Part shown: positions 31,723 through 39,257 of the stretch, piece by piece
Position numbering within the stretch: position 1 is the first letter of the stretch
Layout of the letters: every line of letters starts with the position of its first letter
Assembly: GCA_910587205.1 (NCBI GenBank)
Contig: CAJULZ010000009.1
Location: forward strand, 1-41,600
DNA: 41,600 nt
Direction of reading: 5' to 3'
Origin: an uncultured Oscillospiraceae bacterium
GTDB lineage: Bacteria; Bacillota; Clostridia; Oscillospirales; Oscillospiraceae
The notes under the pieces: model-generated
Seen by the model: the letters and a program-made list of their open reading frames with translations, nothing else
Database searches by the model: none
What the model was told of the DNA's origin: nothing
Made by a program: the position numbers and the translations under genes

Positions 31723-32649
31723 TTACGGGGCGGGCTCCAACAGCCGCCCGCTCTCCGCGAACAGCGTTTTCGCGGCGGCCTGGATCTGCTCCGCCGGGAG
31801 GCCGGGGACCTCCCAAGCGTCCGCCCCCAGCAGCCCGGACAGCCCGTCCATGATCCGCTGGGCCGCGGCGGCGTGGCCGTTGCGCCGGTCGCCGCCGTCC
31901 GCCTCCCGGGCGAACCGCTCCGCCAGGTTCCGCCGGCTGGAATAGATCAGCTCCACCAGCTTGGCCCGGTACTCCAAATCCTCGGACGGCAGGTCCGGTT
32001 TGACGGCCAAGTCCATAGCGTGCTGTGCCTCGTGCTTCAGCAGGGACACCTGGAAGGCCTCGCTGTCCAGGTCATAGGCGGAACGCACGCAGTTGATGAC
32101 CCCGTCCGCCCCGATCCAGCCCCCGGTACCTGTCTCCCCAAAGGAGAGGTAGTCCAGCCAGCTCCGGCTGACAAAGCCGTCCAGGAGGTTCACGGTGTAC
32201 TCCCGCACGCCGCCGGGCAGCTCCACCCGGTAGGTTTTTACCTCGGTGGCTGTCCAGATATAAGGGCCGTACCAGCCCCCGGTACGCCCGCCCAGGAAGC
32301 GGTAGCCCCGCTGCCGGAACGCCTCCGCCACCGGGCCCTGCTCCAGCTCTTTTAGGGGGAGGCCCTCCCCGCCGGGGAGCGCCTCCGCCAGCCCCGCCCG
32401 GAGCCGCTCCTCCGCCTCCTCCCGGCTGAGGCGGAGGTAAAACGCGTCCCGGTAGTAGCGCTGGTAGCACAGCAGGAGTTGATTGCACAGCCCGTTCCCG
32501 GCGGGGGCGTCGTACGCCTCCCGGACAAAGCGGGCCTGGAATTTTTCGTGGAGCGGGGCCTGTTCCGGGAACCGGGCCAGGTAGGCCATGGCCCCAGGCA
32601 GGTCGCCCTTTAACAGATAGCCGCGGTAGACGCTTGCCTGGAACTGCAT
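31723..32649 (-). CDS. putative zincin-type metalloprotein, unknown family
   Basis: 308 aa with no signal peptide. An HExxH motif is present at His206-His210 (LLKHEAQHAMDL), with Glu226 (LEYRAKLVEL) as a possible third ligand, the arrangement of a gluzincin. The N-terminal third is helical and TPR-like (AMAYLARFPEQAPLHEKFQ), and the middle is beta-rich (KTYRVELPGGVREYTVNLLDG). I do not recognise the family. The ATG follows AAAGGA, and the gene lies 27 nt behind pepF, so the two are probably one operon; a cytoplasmic peptidase-like role is inferred from the motif only. Confidence 0.78.
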   Translation of the reverse strand: MQFQASVYRGYLLKGDLPGAMAYLARFPEQAPLHEKFQARFVREAYDAPAGNGLCNQLLLCYQRYYRDAFYLRLSREEAEERLRAGLAEALPGGEGLPLKELEQGPVAEAFRQRGYRFLGGRTGGWYGPYIWTATEVKTYRVELPGGVREYTVNLLDGFVSRSWLDYLSFGETGTGGWIGADGVINCVRSAYDLDSEAFQVSLLKHEAQHAMDLAVKPDLPSEDLEYRAKLVELIYSSRRNLAERFAREADGGDRRNGHAAAAQRIMDGLSGLLGADAWEVPGLPAEQIQAAAKTLFAESGRLLEPAP

Positions 32650-32676
32650 AGCCTTCGATCCTTTCTGCGGATGAGC

Positions 32677-34482
32677 TCAGCCCGCGGTCAGCGCCTCCAT
32701 CTCGTCGATGAGGGAGCCGAACAGGTCCAGCGCGTCCTGGATGGGCTTGGGGGAGGCCATGTCCACCCCCGCGCCCCGGAGCAGGTCGATGGGGTCCTGG
32801 GAGCAGCCGCCGGACAGGAAGCCCAGCATGTCCTTTACGGCGGGCTCGCCCTCCTTCAAAATCCGGCGGGACAGGGCAATGGCGGCGGAGTAGCCGGTGG
32901 CGTACTGGTAGACGTAGTAATTGTAATAGAAGTGGGGGATGCGGGCCCACTCCAGGGCGATGCGGCCGTCCGCCGCCATGTCCGGGCCAAAGTATTTGGC
33001 GTTGAGGGCCTTATACTCGGCGCACAGCAGGTCCGCGGTCAACGGCGTGCCCTGGGCGTTGAGCTCGCCCATGCGCAGCTCGAACTCGGCAAACATGGTC
33101 TGGCGGTACAGTGTGCCCTTGAACTGCTCCAGGAAGTGGTTGAGCAGCCAGGCCCGCTCCTTCTTGTCGGTGGTGCGGGCCAGCAGGTGCTCCATGAGCA
33201 GGGCCTCGTTGCAGGTGGAGGCCACCTCCGCCACGAAGATCACGTAGTCCCGGTAGACGATGGGCTGGGTCTTGTTGGACAGGTAGGAGTGCACCGCGTG
33301 GCCCAGCTCATGGGCCAGGGTGAACATGCCGTCCAGGTCGTCCTTGTAGTTGAGCAGGATATAGGGGTGGACCACTACGCCGGACATATAGCCCCCGGAG
33401 CGCTTGCCCACGTTCTCGTACACGTCGATCCAGCGGTTGTCCAGCCCCTCCCGGATGATGGCCCGGTATTCCTCTCCCATGGGGGCCAGGGCGTCGTACA
33501 CCGTGGCCTTGGCCTCCTCGAAGGGGATGGACTTGGATACGCCGGACACCATGGGGGCGTAGATGTCGTACATGTGCAGCTCATCCACCCCCAGCAGCTT
33601 TTTCCGCAGGCGGACGTAGCGGTGCAGCTTGTCCAGGTTGGCGTTCACCGTGTCCACCAGGTTGCGGTACACCGCGGGGGGGACGCGGTTGGACGCCACG
33701 GCGGCGGCCAGGGGGGAAGCGTACTTCCGGGCGGAGGAGAAAAAGGTCCGCTTTTTGGCCTCCGCGTCCAGCAGGGCGGCGGCAGTGTTGCGGAAGCCGC
33801 CCAGGGTGTCGTAATAGGTCTCATAGGCGGAGCGGCGCAGGGCCCGGTCCTCGCTCATCTCGTAGGAGACAAAGGAGGCGTTGGACAGGGGCAGGGAGCT
33901 GCCCTGGCCGTCCATCGCGTCGGGGAAGGTGAGGTCGGCGTTGGAGAACTTGGAGAAGATCTCATCGGGGGCCTGGGCCATCTCCCCGGCGGCGGCCAGC
34001 AGCTTTTCCTCCCCATCAGATAGAATATGCTCCTTTTTGTCCTGGAGGACGGCGAAGAACCGGCGGTACAGCTCCAGCCCCGGCTCGTCGGCGTAAAACC
34101 CCTCCAGCGCCTCCGGGGTGATTTTCAGCAGCTCCGGCGTGTCGAAAGCGGTGGCGGAGCTCAGCTCCACCCACAAGCTCGCGGCCTTGCCCGCCAGGGC
34201 CTGGTACTGGGCGGCCCGGGTGTCCTCGTCCTGGCGCAGGCTGGCGTACTGGTGGAGCCGGGTCACCTGCTCCACCGTCCGGTCGCACAGGGTGAGGTAG
34301 CCGTAGAGGGTCTGGGCGCTCTCGGCCAACCGCCCGGCATAGCCCGCCAGAATGGGGATCTGGGCCCGGACGGCCCCAAGCTCCTGCTCCCACGCCTCAT
34401 CGCTGGGGTAGAGGTCGGCGGTATTCCAGGTGTATTCCACCGGGACCTCGCCGCGCTGGGGGATTTTTTTTGATTCTGCCAT
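32677..34482 (-). CDS. pepF: oligoendopeptidase F (M3B)
   Basis: 601 aa, the usual PepF length. The active site is LAHELGHAVHSYL (His-Glu-x-x-His) with the third ligand Glu in VAEVASTCNEALL, about 25 residues on. Other signatures are YLSNKTQPIVYRDYVIFVAEV and the C-terminal AIALSRRILKEG and YLSGGCSQDPIDLLRGAGVD-like segments. It degrades peptides of about 7-17 residues in the cytoplasm. ATG 34482 is set by AGGAGG 9 nt upstream; an in-frame ATG at 34506 lies before the ribosome site. It has its own promoter. Confidence 0.96.
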   Translation of the reverse strand: MAESKKIPQRGEVPVEYTWNTADLYPSDEAWEQELGAVRAQIPILAGYAGRLAESAQTLYGYLTLCDRTVEQVTRLHQYASLRQDEDTRAAQYQALAGKAASLWVELSSATAFDTPELLKITPEALEGFYADEPGLELYRRFFAVLQDKKEHILSDGEEKLLAAAGEMAQAPDEIFSKFSNADLTFPDAMDGQGSSLPLSNASFVSYEMSEDRALRRSAYETYYDTLGGFRNTAAALLDAEAKKRTFFSSARKYASPLAAAVASNRVPPAVYRNLVDTVNANLDKLHRYVRLRKKLLGVDELHMYDIYAPMVSGVSKSIPFEEAKATVYDALAPMGEEYRAIIREGLDNRWIDVYENVGKRSGGYMSGVVVHPYILLNYKDDLDGMFTLAHELGHAVHSYLSNKTQPIVYRDYVIFVAEVASTCNEALLMEHLLARTTDKKERAWLLNHFLEQFKGTLYRQTMFAEFELRMGELNAQGTPLTADLLCAEYKALNAKYFGPDMAADGRIALEWARIPHFYYNYYVYQYATGYSAAIALSRRILKEGEPAVKDMLGFLSGGCSQDPIDLLRGAGVDMASPKPIQDALDLFGSLIDEMEALTAG

Positions 34483-34515
34483 GATCTGCGGCCTCCTGTC
34501 AATCAAAGTGGGCCT

Positions 34516-34544
34516 ATTATATCACGGGCACGGGGGTTTTACAA
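34516..34544 (-). promoter_or_regulatory. promoter of pepF
   Basis: On the minus strand: TTGTAA (34539-34544), a 17-bp spacer and TATAAT (34516-34521), directly after the pdaA-like gene's terminator. Confidence 0.88.
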
Positions 34545-34554
34545 GGGAAAGGGA

Positions 34555-34578
34555 CGCCCCGCCTGGGAAAGCGGGGCG
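34555..34578 (-). terminator. stem-loop after the PdaA-like gene
   Basis: An 8-bp CGCCCCGC/GCGGGGCG stem (34555-34562 with 34571-34578). On the minus strand it is followed by a T/C-rich stretch. It separates the deacetylase gene from pepF. Confidence 0.75.
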
Positions 34579-34586
34579 CTCTTCAA

Positions 34587-35435
34587 TCAACGCGCGTAAT
34601 AGGCGCACAGCTCGTCCAGGGAGCCGAAGGTATAGCCCTGGGCGCGGCACTCCTCAATAAACTGGCCCAGAATCTGGGCGGAGGTGGAGGATGTATTGTG
34701 GATCAGGATGACGGAGCCGCCCTGGGAGAATGTAGTCAGGGTGTTGAGGGCCTCCTCCGCGGTGGGCTGGTCGTCGGGGTCCCAGTCATTATAGTTGCCC
34801 GCCCCCACGTTCCAGAACAGGGTGGTATACCCCATCTTTTCGTTCCACCGCAGCACCTGCCGGCTGAACCGGCCCTCCGGCGGGCGGCAGTATTTGTCCA
34901 GCGGCTTGCCGGTGATCTGTTCATAGAGGGTTTCCACCTGGACGAGCTGCTCCTCCCACTCGCGGAAGCTGTGGATATCCTCCGGGTCCGGGTGGTTCAG
35001 GGTGTGGTTGCCGATGATGTGGCCGCTGTTCGCCAGGGCCTGGACCGCTTCCGGGTTGTTTTTCAGGATGGCCCCGGCCAGGAAGAAGGCCGCCGGAACG
35101 TCGTATTCCTCCAGCGTATTCAAGATTGCCTGGGTGTTGCCGTTTTCATAGCCGCAGTCAATGGTGAGGTACAGCATGGAGGGGTCGCCGGTGTAGTAGG
35201 CGTGGTACTTGGCGGCGGACTCGGGGGACAACGGGCCGCTGATGACGCCCCCGGCGTAGGAAAGGGCCCAGTCGTGGACGGCGGTATACCGCCGCCATAG
35301 CAGCGAGCCCGCAAGCAGGACACACACCAGGACCAGGATGGCGTCAATGCCGAATTTCTTCCAGAAGCCGGCGGACTGGTTGTTCCCCACGGAGGATTCC
35401 GGTGTTGCCGATGAATTTTTTACGTGTTTGCTCAT
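34587..35435 (-). CDS. PdaA-like polysaccharide deacetylase
   Basis: 282 aa. A cytoplasmic tail and one membrane helix (about 30-47) precede a NodB domain most like Bacillus PdaA: LTIDCGYENGNT corresponds to the PdaA sequence LTFDNGYENGYT, followed by IIGNHTLNHPD (His144 and His148), YCRPPEGRFS, TLFWNVGAGNYNDW and VILIHNTS. Asp93 is the catalytic base; the next metal-ligand position (Asp in NodB, Asn in PdaA) is Cys94 here. PdaA makes muramic-delta-lactam in spore cortex with CwlD. The gene has a good housekeeping-type promoter, so its expression may not be strictly sporulation-specific. AGGT precedes the ATG. Confidence 0.93.
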   Translation of the reverse strand: MSKHVKNSSATPESSVGNNQSAGFWKKFGIDAILVLVCVLLAGSLLWRRYTAVHDWALSYAGGVISGPLSPESAAKYHAYYTGDPSMLYLTIDCGYENGNTQAILNTLEEYDVPAAFFLAGAILKNNPEAVQALANSGHIIGNHTLNHPDPEDIHSFREWEEQLVQVETLYEQITGKPLDKYCRPPEGRFSRQVLRWNEKMGYTTLFWNVGAGNYNDWDPDDQPTAEEALNTLTTFSQGGSVILIHNTSSTSAQILGQFIEECRAQGYTFGSLDELCAYYAR

Positions 35436-35565
35436 ACCTGATCACCTGATGAAAAGGATTGGTCTGCATTTTGCAAAGGGGGGATGAGGCGCGCTTCACG
35501 CGCCGGCGGCCCATGGGTTGCTGATGGAGAAAGTGCGATTGCACGTTCTCAAGCCTGTTTACCGC
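35436..35565 (-). promoter_or_regulatory. structured 5' leader of the PdaA-like gene
   Basis: This 130-nt untranslated leader holds two hairpins: GAGAAAGTGC with GCACGTTCTC (35527-35550, 9 of 10 pairs) and GGCGCG with CGCGCC (35488-35504). Neither has a T-tract. The purpose is unknown; nothing codes here. Confidence 0.45.
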
Positions 35566-35595
35566 ATTATAGCATCGACGGTTTTCCGCTGTCAA
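35566..35595 (-). promoter_or_regulatory. promoter of the PdaA-like gene
   Basis: On the minus strand: a perfect TTGACA (35590-35595), an 18-bp spacer and a perfect TATAAT (35566-35571). It gives a leader of roughly 125 nt. Confidence 0.9.
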
Positions 35596-35612
35596 GCACG
35601 GGCCGGAAGGAA

Positions 35613-35655
35613 CAGCCGCCCCGCCGGGAGGGGGAACCTCCCGGCGGGGCAGCTG
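35613..35655. terminator. long stem-loop after pspC
   Basis: A perfect 14-bp stem (35618-35631 with 35637-35650), extended by CAGC/GCTG after one mismatch, with TTTT at the plus-strand 3' side. On the minus strand it lies after the PspC gene and before the PdaA-like promoter. Confidence 0.8.
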
Positions 35656-35748
35656 TTTTGGGGGGCGGGCAGACCGGGCAGTCCGCCCGCTGTCCCCGGC
35701 CGATCCGTAAAGGCCTGTTGTGGCCACGTTCCGCGCTGCTTGCGACGG

Positions 35749-35940
35749 CTACGCGTTTTCTCTGGGCATGATTAGGGCGGCAATAATATAAACCCACAGA
35801 GACAGGCCCGCAAAGGCAACCAGTAAAACAGTCGCCAGGCGCACGAGCGTGGGATCGACGTTGAGGTAGCGGGCGATGCCCCCGCACACGCCGCACAGCA
35901 TGGCGTCGGGACCGGAGGTCCGGCAAAGGTGTTTCATCAT
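35749..35940 (-). CDS. PspC domain membrane protein
   Basis: 63 aa. The whole protein is a PspC domain: LCRTSGPDAMLCGVCGGIARYLNVDPTLVRL, then one membrane helix (about 35-57) ending in the family's ALIMP motif. PspC proteins sense or respond to envelope stress. An AAAGGAG site precedes the tandem ATG ATG at 35940/35937. It is the last gene of the PadR-DUF4097-sORF-PspC operon, 17 nt behind the 60-aa gene. The gene's 3' end merges into sequence similar to the repeat near 17575. Confidence 0.92.
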   Translation of the reverse strand: MMKHLCRTSGPDAMLCGVCGGIARYLNVDPTLVRLATVLLVAFAGLSLWVYIIAALIMPRENA

Positions 35941-35957
35941 CAATCGCTCCTTTCCAA

Positions 35958-36140
35958 TTATCGGTACAGCAGGTTGGGGGAATTGCCGGGGCACGCGCCC
36001 AGTACGGGCAGGCACCCGCCGGTCACGTGCCGGGCGGCGGGGTCGGCGCACAGGCGGTCTATCTCGGCGCAGCGGCGGTTCCGGCTGGAGCCCAGCAGAC
36101 CCCAGGCAAGGCGGACATCGGGGGAAAACGTATGTTTCAC
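35958..36140 (-). CDS. 60-aa protein in the PadR/DUF4097/PspC operon
   Basis: GTG 36140 follows a perfect AAGGAGG (36149-36155) by 8 nt, good support for a small gene usually missed. The protein is basic with no membrane segment: KHTFSPDVRLAWGLLGSSRN, CAEIDRLCADPAARHVTGGC and PVLGACPGNSPNLLYR, with four Cys. It fits between the DUF4097 gene (17-nt gap) and PspC (17-nt gap). The parS palindrome covers its start codon, and the first codons (GTG AAA C) derive from parS. The function is unknown; it could be a partner of the stress system or an accidental frame. Confidence 0.62.
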   Translation of the reverse strand: MKHTFSPDVRLAWGLLGSSRNRRCAEIDRLCADPAARHVTGGCLPVLGACPGNSPNLLYR

Positions 36141-36148
36141 GTGAAACG
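36133..36148. promoter_or_regulatory. parS: parS site (ParB/Spo0J binding), second copy
   Basis: TGTTTCACGTGAAACG is identical to the 16-mer at 8877; the inner 14 bp are a perfect palindrome. It spans the start codon of the 60-aa gene and sits against its AAGGAGG. Confidence 0.88.
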
Positions 36149-36157
36149 CCTCCTTGG

Positions 36158-37900
36158 TTAATGGCGGCCCAGCGACACGTCGCCGCTGATGGTGGTGATG
36201 GAGTAGCAGGGGCCGTCGCCGCCGCCGTAGACGAACGTGCCGTTGATATAGTTCATGGGGAAGGCGGAGTCAAACTCGCCGCTGGTGGTCTTCATCCGCA
36301 GCAGGAAGGGCCCCGCGTCCGGGAGGAGGGCCTCGCAGTCGCCGGATTTGGAGGACAGCTCCAGCACTTCCGGCAGGACGGGCGTGGACACACGCAGGTC
36401 GCCGCTGATGGCCTTGGCCCGGAGCCGGCGCACCGGGCCGTTCAGCTCGATGTCGCCGCTGGCGGTGTGCAGGGAGGCGTCCTCCAAGTCTGTGCCGAGG
36501 GTGAGGTCGCCGCTCATGGTCTCGGCGATGAGGCTGCCGCAGGGACCCTTCACCTCCAGGTCGCCGCTGGCGGACTTGAAGCTCAGCACCCGGCAGTAGT
36601 TCAGGCGGGCGCTCAGGCTGCCGCTGGCGGTGGTGACGGTGAGGTGGTCGATGTCCAGCCCGTCCCGGTCGATGTCCACGTCGCCGCTGGCGGTGGTGAC
36701 GGAGATCATGTCCCAATGGCGGCGGGGGAGGAACAGCTCCACATCGGCAGAGCAGAAGCCCCGGCGGGAGAAGAAGGAGGAGGAGGCGGTGCGGCCCTCC
36801 CGGATGGTGAGCACCCCGTCGGCGGAGCAGGTCACGTCCAGGTCGTCCACGTCGCCGTCGATGATCACCCCAGCGTCGGGGGCCTCGCTGACGTGGATGG
36901 CCACGTCCCCGGCGGTGGTGACGACCTCAATGCCCCGCAGGTCCTTCAGGGCGGTGACGGAATAGGAGCCGTCGTCATTGGCGGACATCCCGGCGTCGTG
37001 GCCGGAGAAGTGGGGGCCCTCCCCGCCGTGGCTGCCCTGGTACTCGCCCCACTGGGCGAAGAAGCCGCCCTTGGCCTTGTCGTAGCCAAAGCCGTACACC
37101 ACGTCCTTGCGCTCCTTGGGGCCCGCCCCGGCAAAGAAGCGGCCCGCGTCGGAATCAAGCTCGGCCTCGAACTCCCAGCCCGTCCCCTCGGGGGGCGTGG
37201 GGGGCTCAGGCGGCTGGGGGGGTTCGGGCTGGGGAGGTGCGGGGGGCTCAGGCGGGGCAGGGGGCGTGGGGTCATCCGGCCCGGCGTTGAAGTGCACCCG
37301 CACATGGCCGCTGTCCTTTTCCACGGTGGTGCGGCGCTGGAGGGCCTCTTTGGCCTGCTTAATGGCGTTCTTGGCCTGGTCGATGGCGAGGTTGCACACC
37401 TCGCTGACGTTGGCCAGGATGGCGTCCAGGTCGTTTTGCGCGGAGGACTGCCCATCGGCGCCATACCGGTAGCTGTGGTGGGCGCCGCCCTGCTGCTCCG
37501 GCTCGCCCTGGGGCGGGGCCTCGCCGGTCCCGGTGCTGGCGGCAATCGGATCGCAGTCAGGGTTGCTGATGGTGACGGTCTGGCCGCCCTGGGTGGTGAT
37601 CCGGGTCTGGCCGTTCTCCGTTTTGGTTTGGGTCCGGCTGTCCCCGCTGTTAATGACCACGTCGGGCCCGACGGCGGGCTCCACACCCAGATATGCCAGC
37701 AGCTCGTCCACGTCCCCCAGATCGTCCATGGCCCGGGCGAACGCCTCGTCCTCGGGCACCCCCGCGCCGTTCATCTCCAAAAACCGGCGGTACAGGTTGT
37801 CGGACAGCTCCTCGATGAGCTCGTCCTTCTCCTTGGAATTGGGGGCGGCGCCCAGGCGGGCAGCCACCGACTGGCTCAGCTTCAGCTTCATATCATCCAT
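36158..37900 (-). CDS. DUF4097 beta-repeat protein with N-terminal HAAS/DUF1700-like helical domain
   Basis: 580 aa. Residues about 1-72 are a helical HAAS/DUF1700-like module (SKEKDELIEELSDNLYRRF.. MDDLGDVDELLAYLG) common beside PadR genes. A charged helix-rich middle (about 150-195) and a polyproline linker (PPAPPEPPAPPQPEPPQPPE, about 213-240) follow. The C-terminal half is a DUF4097 beta-helix with repeats such as VTTASGDVDI, SFKSASGDLEV and AETMSGDLTL. No signal peptide or membrane helix is seen. GGAGGAGG precedes the ATG, which is 3 nt after the PadR stop. It probably senses or scaffolds a signal for PadR or PspC (inference). Confidence 0.92.
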   Translation of the reverse strand: MDDMKLKLSQSVAARLGAAPNSKEKDELIEELSDNLYRRFLEMNGAGVPEDEAFARAMDDLGDVDELLAYLGVEPAVGPDVVINSGDSRTQTKTENGQTRITTQGGQTVTISNPDCDPIAASTGTGEAPPQGEPEQQGGAHHSYRYGADGQSSAQNDLDAILANVSEVCNLAIDQAKNAIKQAKEALQRRTTVEKDSGHVRVHFNAGPDDPTPPAPPEPPAPPQPEPPQPPEPPTPPEGTGWEFEAELDSDAGRFFAGAGPKERKDVVYGFGYDKAKGGFFAQWGEYQGSHGGEGPHFSGHDAGMSANDDGSYSVTALKDLRGIEVVTTAGDVAIHVSEAPDAGVIIDGDVDDLDVTCSADGVLTIREGRTASSSFFSRRGFCSADVELFLPRRHWDMISVTTASGDVDIDRDGLDIDHLTVTTASGSLSARLNYCRVLSFKSASGDLEVKGPCGSLIAETMSGDLTLGTDLEDASLHTASGDIELNGPVRRLRAKAISGDLRVSTPVLPEVLELSSKSGDCEALLPDAGPFLLRMKTTSGEFDSAFPMNYINGTFVYGGGDGPCYSITTISGDVSLGRH

Positions 37901-37903
37901 TGT

Positions 37904-38239
37904 TTAGTCCTCCTCCACAGAAATCAGCGCGTCCAGCAGCGCCCTTGTGTTTTCCCATTCCTGGCGGCTCTCCGCCCAGCGGGCACGGCCCTCGTCCGTG
38001 ATGGCGTAGTACCGCCGCCGCGCCCCGGGGCCGTCGTCCCCCCAGTAGGAGGCGATCAGACCCGCCTGCTCCAGCCGCTTGAAGGCGGTGTATAGCGTGG
38101 CCTCCTTGAGACCATACTCCCCTTGGGTGAGCTGCTGGATGTTTTTATTGATTTCATAACCGTAGTTGTCCCCGCGCATGAGTTGTGCTAAAATAATGGT
38201 GTCGGTGTGTCCGCGCAGGGTGTCCGCAGAAATTGACAT
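37904..38239 (-). CDS. PadR family transcriptional regulator
   Basis: 111 aa from ATG 38239, set by GGGAGGA. The PadR winged helix has LRGHTDTIILAQLMRGDNYGYEI, ATLYTAFKRLEQAGLIASYW and RRRYYAITDEGRARW, followed by a short C-terminal dimer helix (subfamily 2 type, like other short PadRs). It is first in the operon with the DUF4097, 60-aa and PspC genes and probably represses its own promoter, where repeated GAGATACC boxes are present. Such PadR plus HAAS-domain pairs are widespread in Firmicutes and often respond to envelope stress or antibiotics. Confidence 0.94.
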   Translation of the reverse strand: MSISADTLRGHTDTIILAQLMRGDNYGYEINKNIQQLTQGEYGLKEATLYTAFKRLEQAGLIASYWGDDGPGARRRYYAITDEGRARWAESRQEWENTRALLDALISVEED

Positions 38240-38270
38240 GGCGTCCTCCCTTCTTGGTACCGGTTGATTT

Positions 38271-38370
38271 CCGGGCATCTGAGATACCCGGCACTACAAG
38301 ATACCTCATAAGCCGAAGTAACTTTGTGAGCTCACTATACCACGAGATACCTCGCCTGTCAAGGTATTTT
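38271..38370 (-). promoter_or_regulatory. PadR operon promoter with repeated operator-like boxes
   Basis: On the minus strand: TTGACA (38357-38362), a 17-bp spacer and TATAGT (38334-38339). The box GAGATACCTC occurs at 38344-38353 (inside the spacer), as AAGATACCTC at 38298-38307, as GAGATACCCG at 38281-38290, and inverted as AAGGTATTTT at 38361-38370. GGGCATCTGAGATACCC (38273-38289) is a near-perfect palindrome, and GTGAGCTCAC (38326-38335) overlaps the -10. These are good candidates for PadR binding and autorepression. Confidence 0.75.
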
Positions 38371-38427
38371 CAAAAAATTTTTCCCAGAGGCATTTTATGC
38401 CCCTGGGAGGCAAAGGAGATCTATGAA

Positions 38428-39252
38428 ATGAGCGAGTGCACCCATGACTGCTCCTCCTGCGGCGAGAGCTGCGGGGAGCGCACCCAGCCCCAGGATCTGC
38501 GCAAGCCCGCCAACGCCCTGTCCAGCATCAAAAAGGTGATTGCCGTGGTCAGCGGCAAAGGGGGTGTGGGCAAGTCCGCCGTCACCTGTACCCTGGCCGC
38601 CGCCATGGCGGCGCGGGGGAAGAAGGTGGGCATCCTGGACGCGGACATCACCGGGCCGTCGGTGCCCCGGGCGTTCGGCATCCACCGCCGGGCCGAGGGC
38701 AGCGAGGTGGGGATCTACCCCGCCGTCACCGAGGGCGGCATCGAGCTGATGAGCCTGAACCTGCTCATGGAGCGGGAGACCGACCCGGTAGTGTGGCGGG
38801 GGCCCGTCATCGCCGGGGCGGTAGAGCAGTTCTGGACCGACGTGGTGTGGGGAGAGCTGGACTACCTGTTTGTGGATATGCCCCCCGGGACGGGGGATGT
38901 GCCGCTGACGGTGTTCCAGTCCCTGCCGGTGGACGGCGTGATTGTGGTGTCCGCGCCCCAGACGCTGGTGGGCATGATTGTCACCAAGGCGGTGCGTATG
39001 GCGGAGATGATGGATATCCCTGTCCTGGGGCTGGTGGAGAATTACTCGTTCTTCCGCTGCCCCGGCTGCGGCCAGGAGCACCCCGTGTTTGGCGAGAGCA
39101 CCATCGATATCCTGGGGGCGCAGCTGTCCCTGCCGGTGCTGGCCAAGCTGCCCATCGACCCGGCGCTGGCCAGGGCGGTGGATTCCGGCAAGGTGGAACG
39201 CTACGAGCCCAACCCCATGACGGCGGTGGCGGAGCTGCTGGACAAGGGGTAA
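38428..39252 (+). CDS. Mrp/NBP35 family Fe-S cluster carrier ATPase
   Basis: 274 aa. The N-terminal Cys motif is Cys4-x3-Cys8-x2-Cys11-x3-Cys15, like the NBP35 extension. The deviant Walker A is VVSGKGGVGKSAV, then ILDADITGPSVPR, VDMPPGTGDVPLT and the C-terminal pair CPGCGQEH that bridges a cluster in dimers. Members bind and pass on [4Fe-4S] clusters to apo-proteins, using ATP. ATG 38428 follows AAAGGAG (38412-38418). It is transcribed divergently from the PadR operon, so the shared gap may hold control sites for both. A terminator follows. Confidence 0.95.
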   Translation: MSECTHDCSSCGESCGERTQPQDLRKPANALSSIKKVIAVVSGKGGVGKSAVTCTLAAAMAARGKKVGILDADITGPSVPRAFGIHRRAEGSEVGIYPAVTEGGIELMSLNLLMERETDPVVWRGPVIAGAVEQFWTDVVWGELDYLFVDMPPGTGDVPLTVFQSLPVDGVIVVSAPQTLVGMIVTKAVRMAEMMDIPVLGLVENYSFFRCPGCGQEHPVFGESTIDILGAQLSLPVLAKLPIDPALARAVDSGKVERYEPNPMTAVAELLDKG

Positions 39253-39257
39253 AAGAG

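Noticed and set aside
32671..34023. 450-aa plus-strand open frame opposite pepF
   Set aside because: Antisense to a complete M3B peptidase; no motif or start signal.
35876..38095. 739-aa plus-strand open frame opposite the DUF4097 gene
   Set aside because: It is an antisense shadow with a Gly/Val/His-rich sequence and no ribosome site; the minus-strand operon has ribosome sites and known domains.
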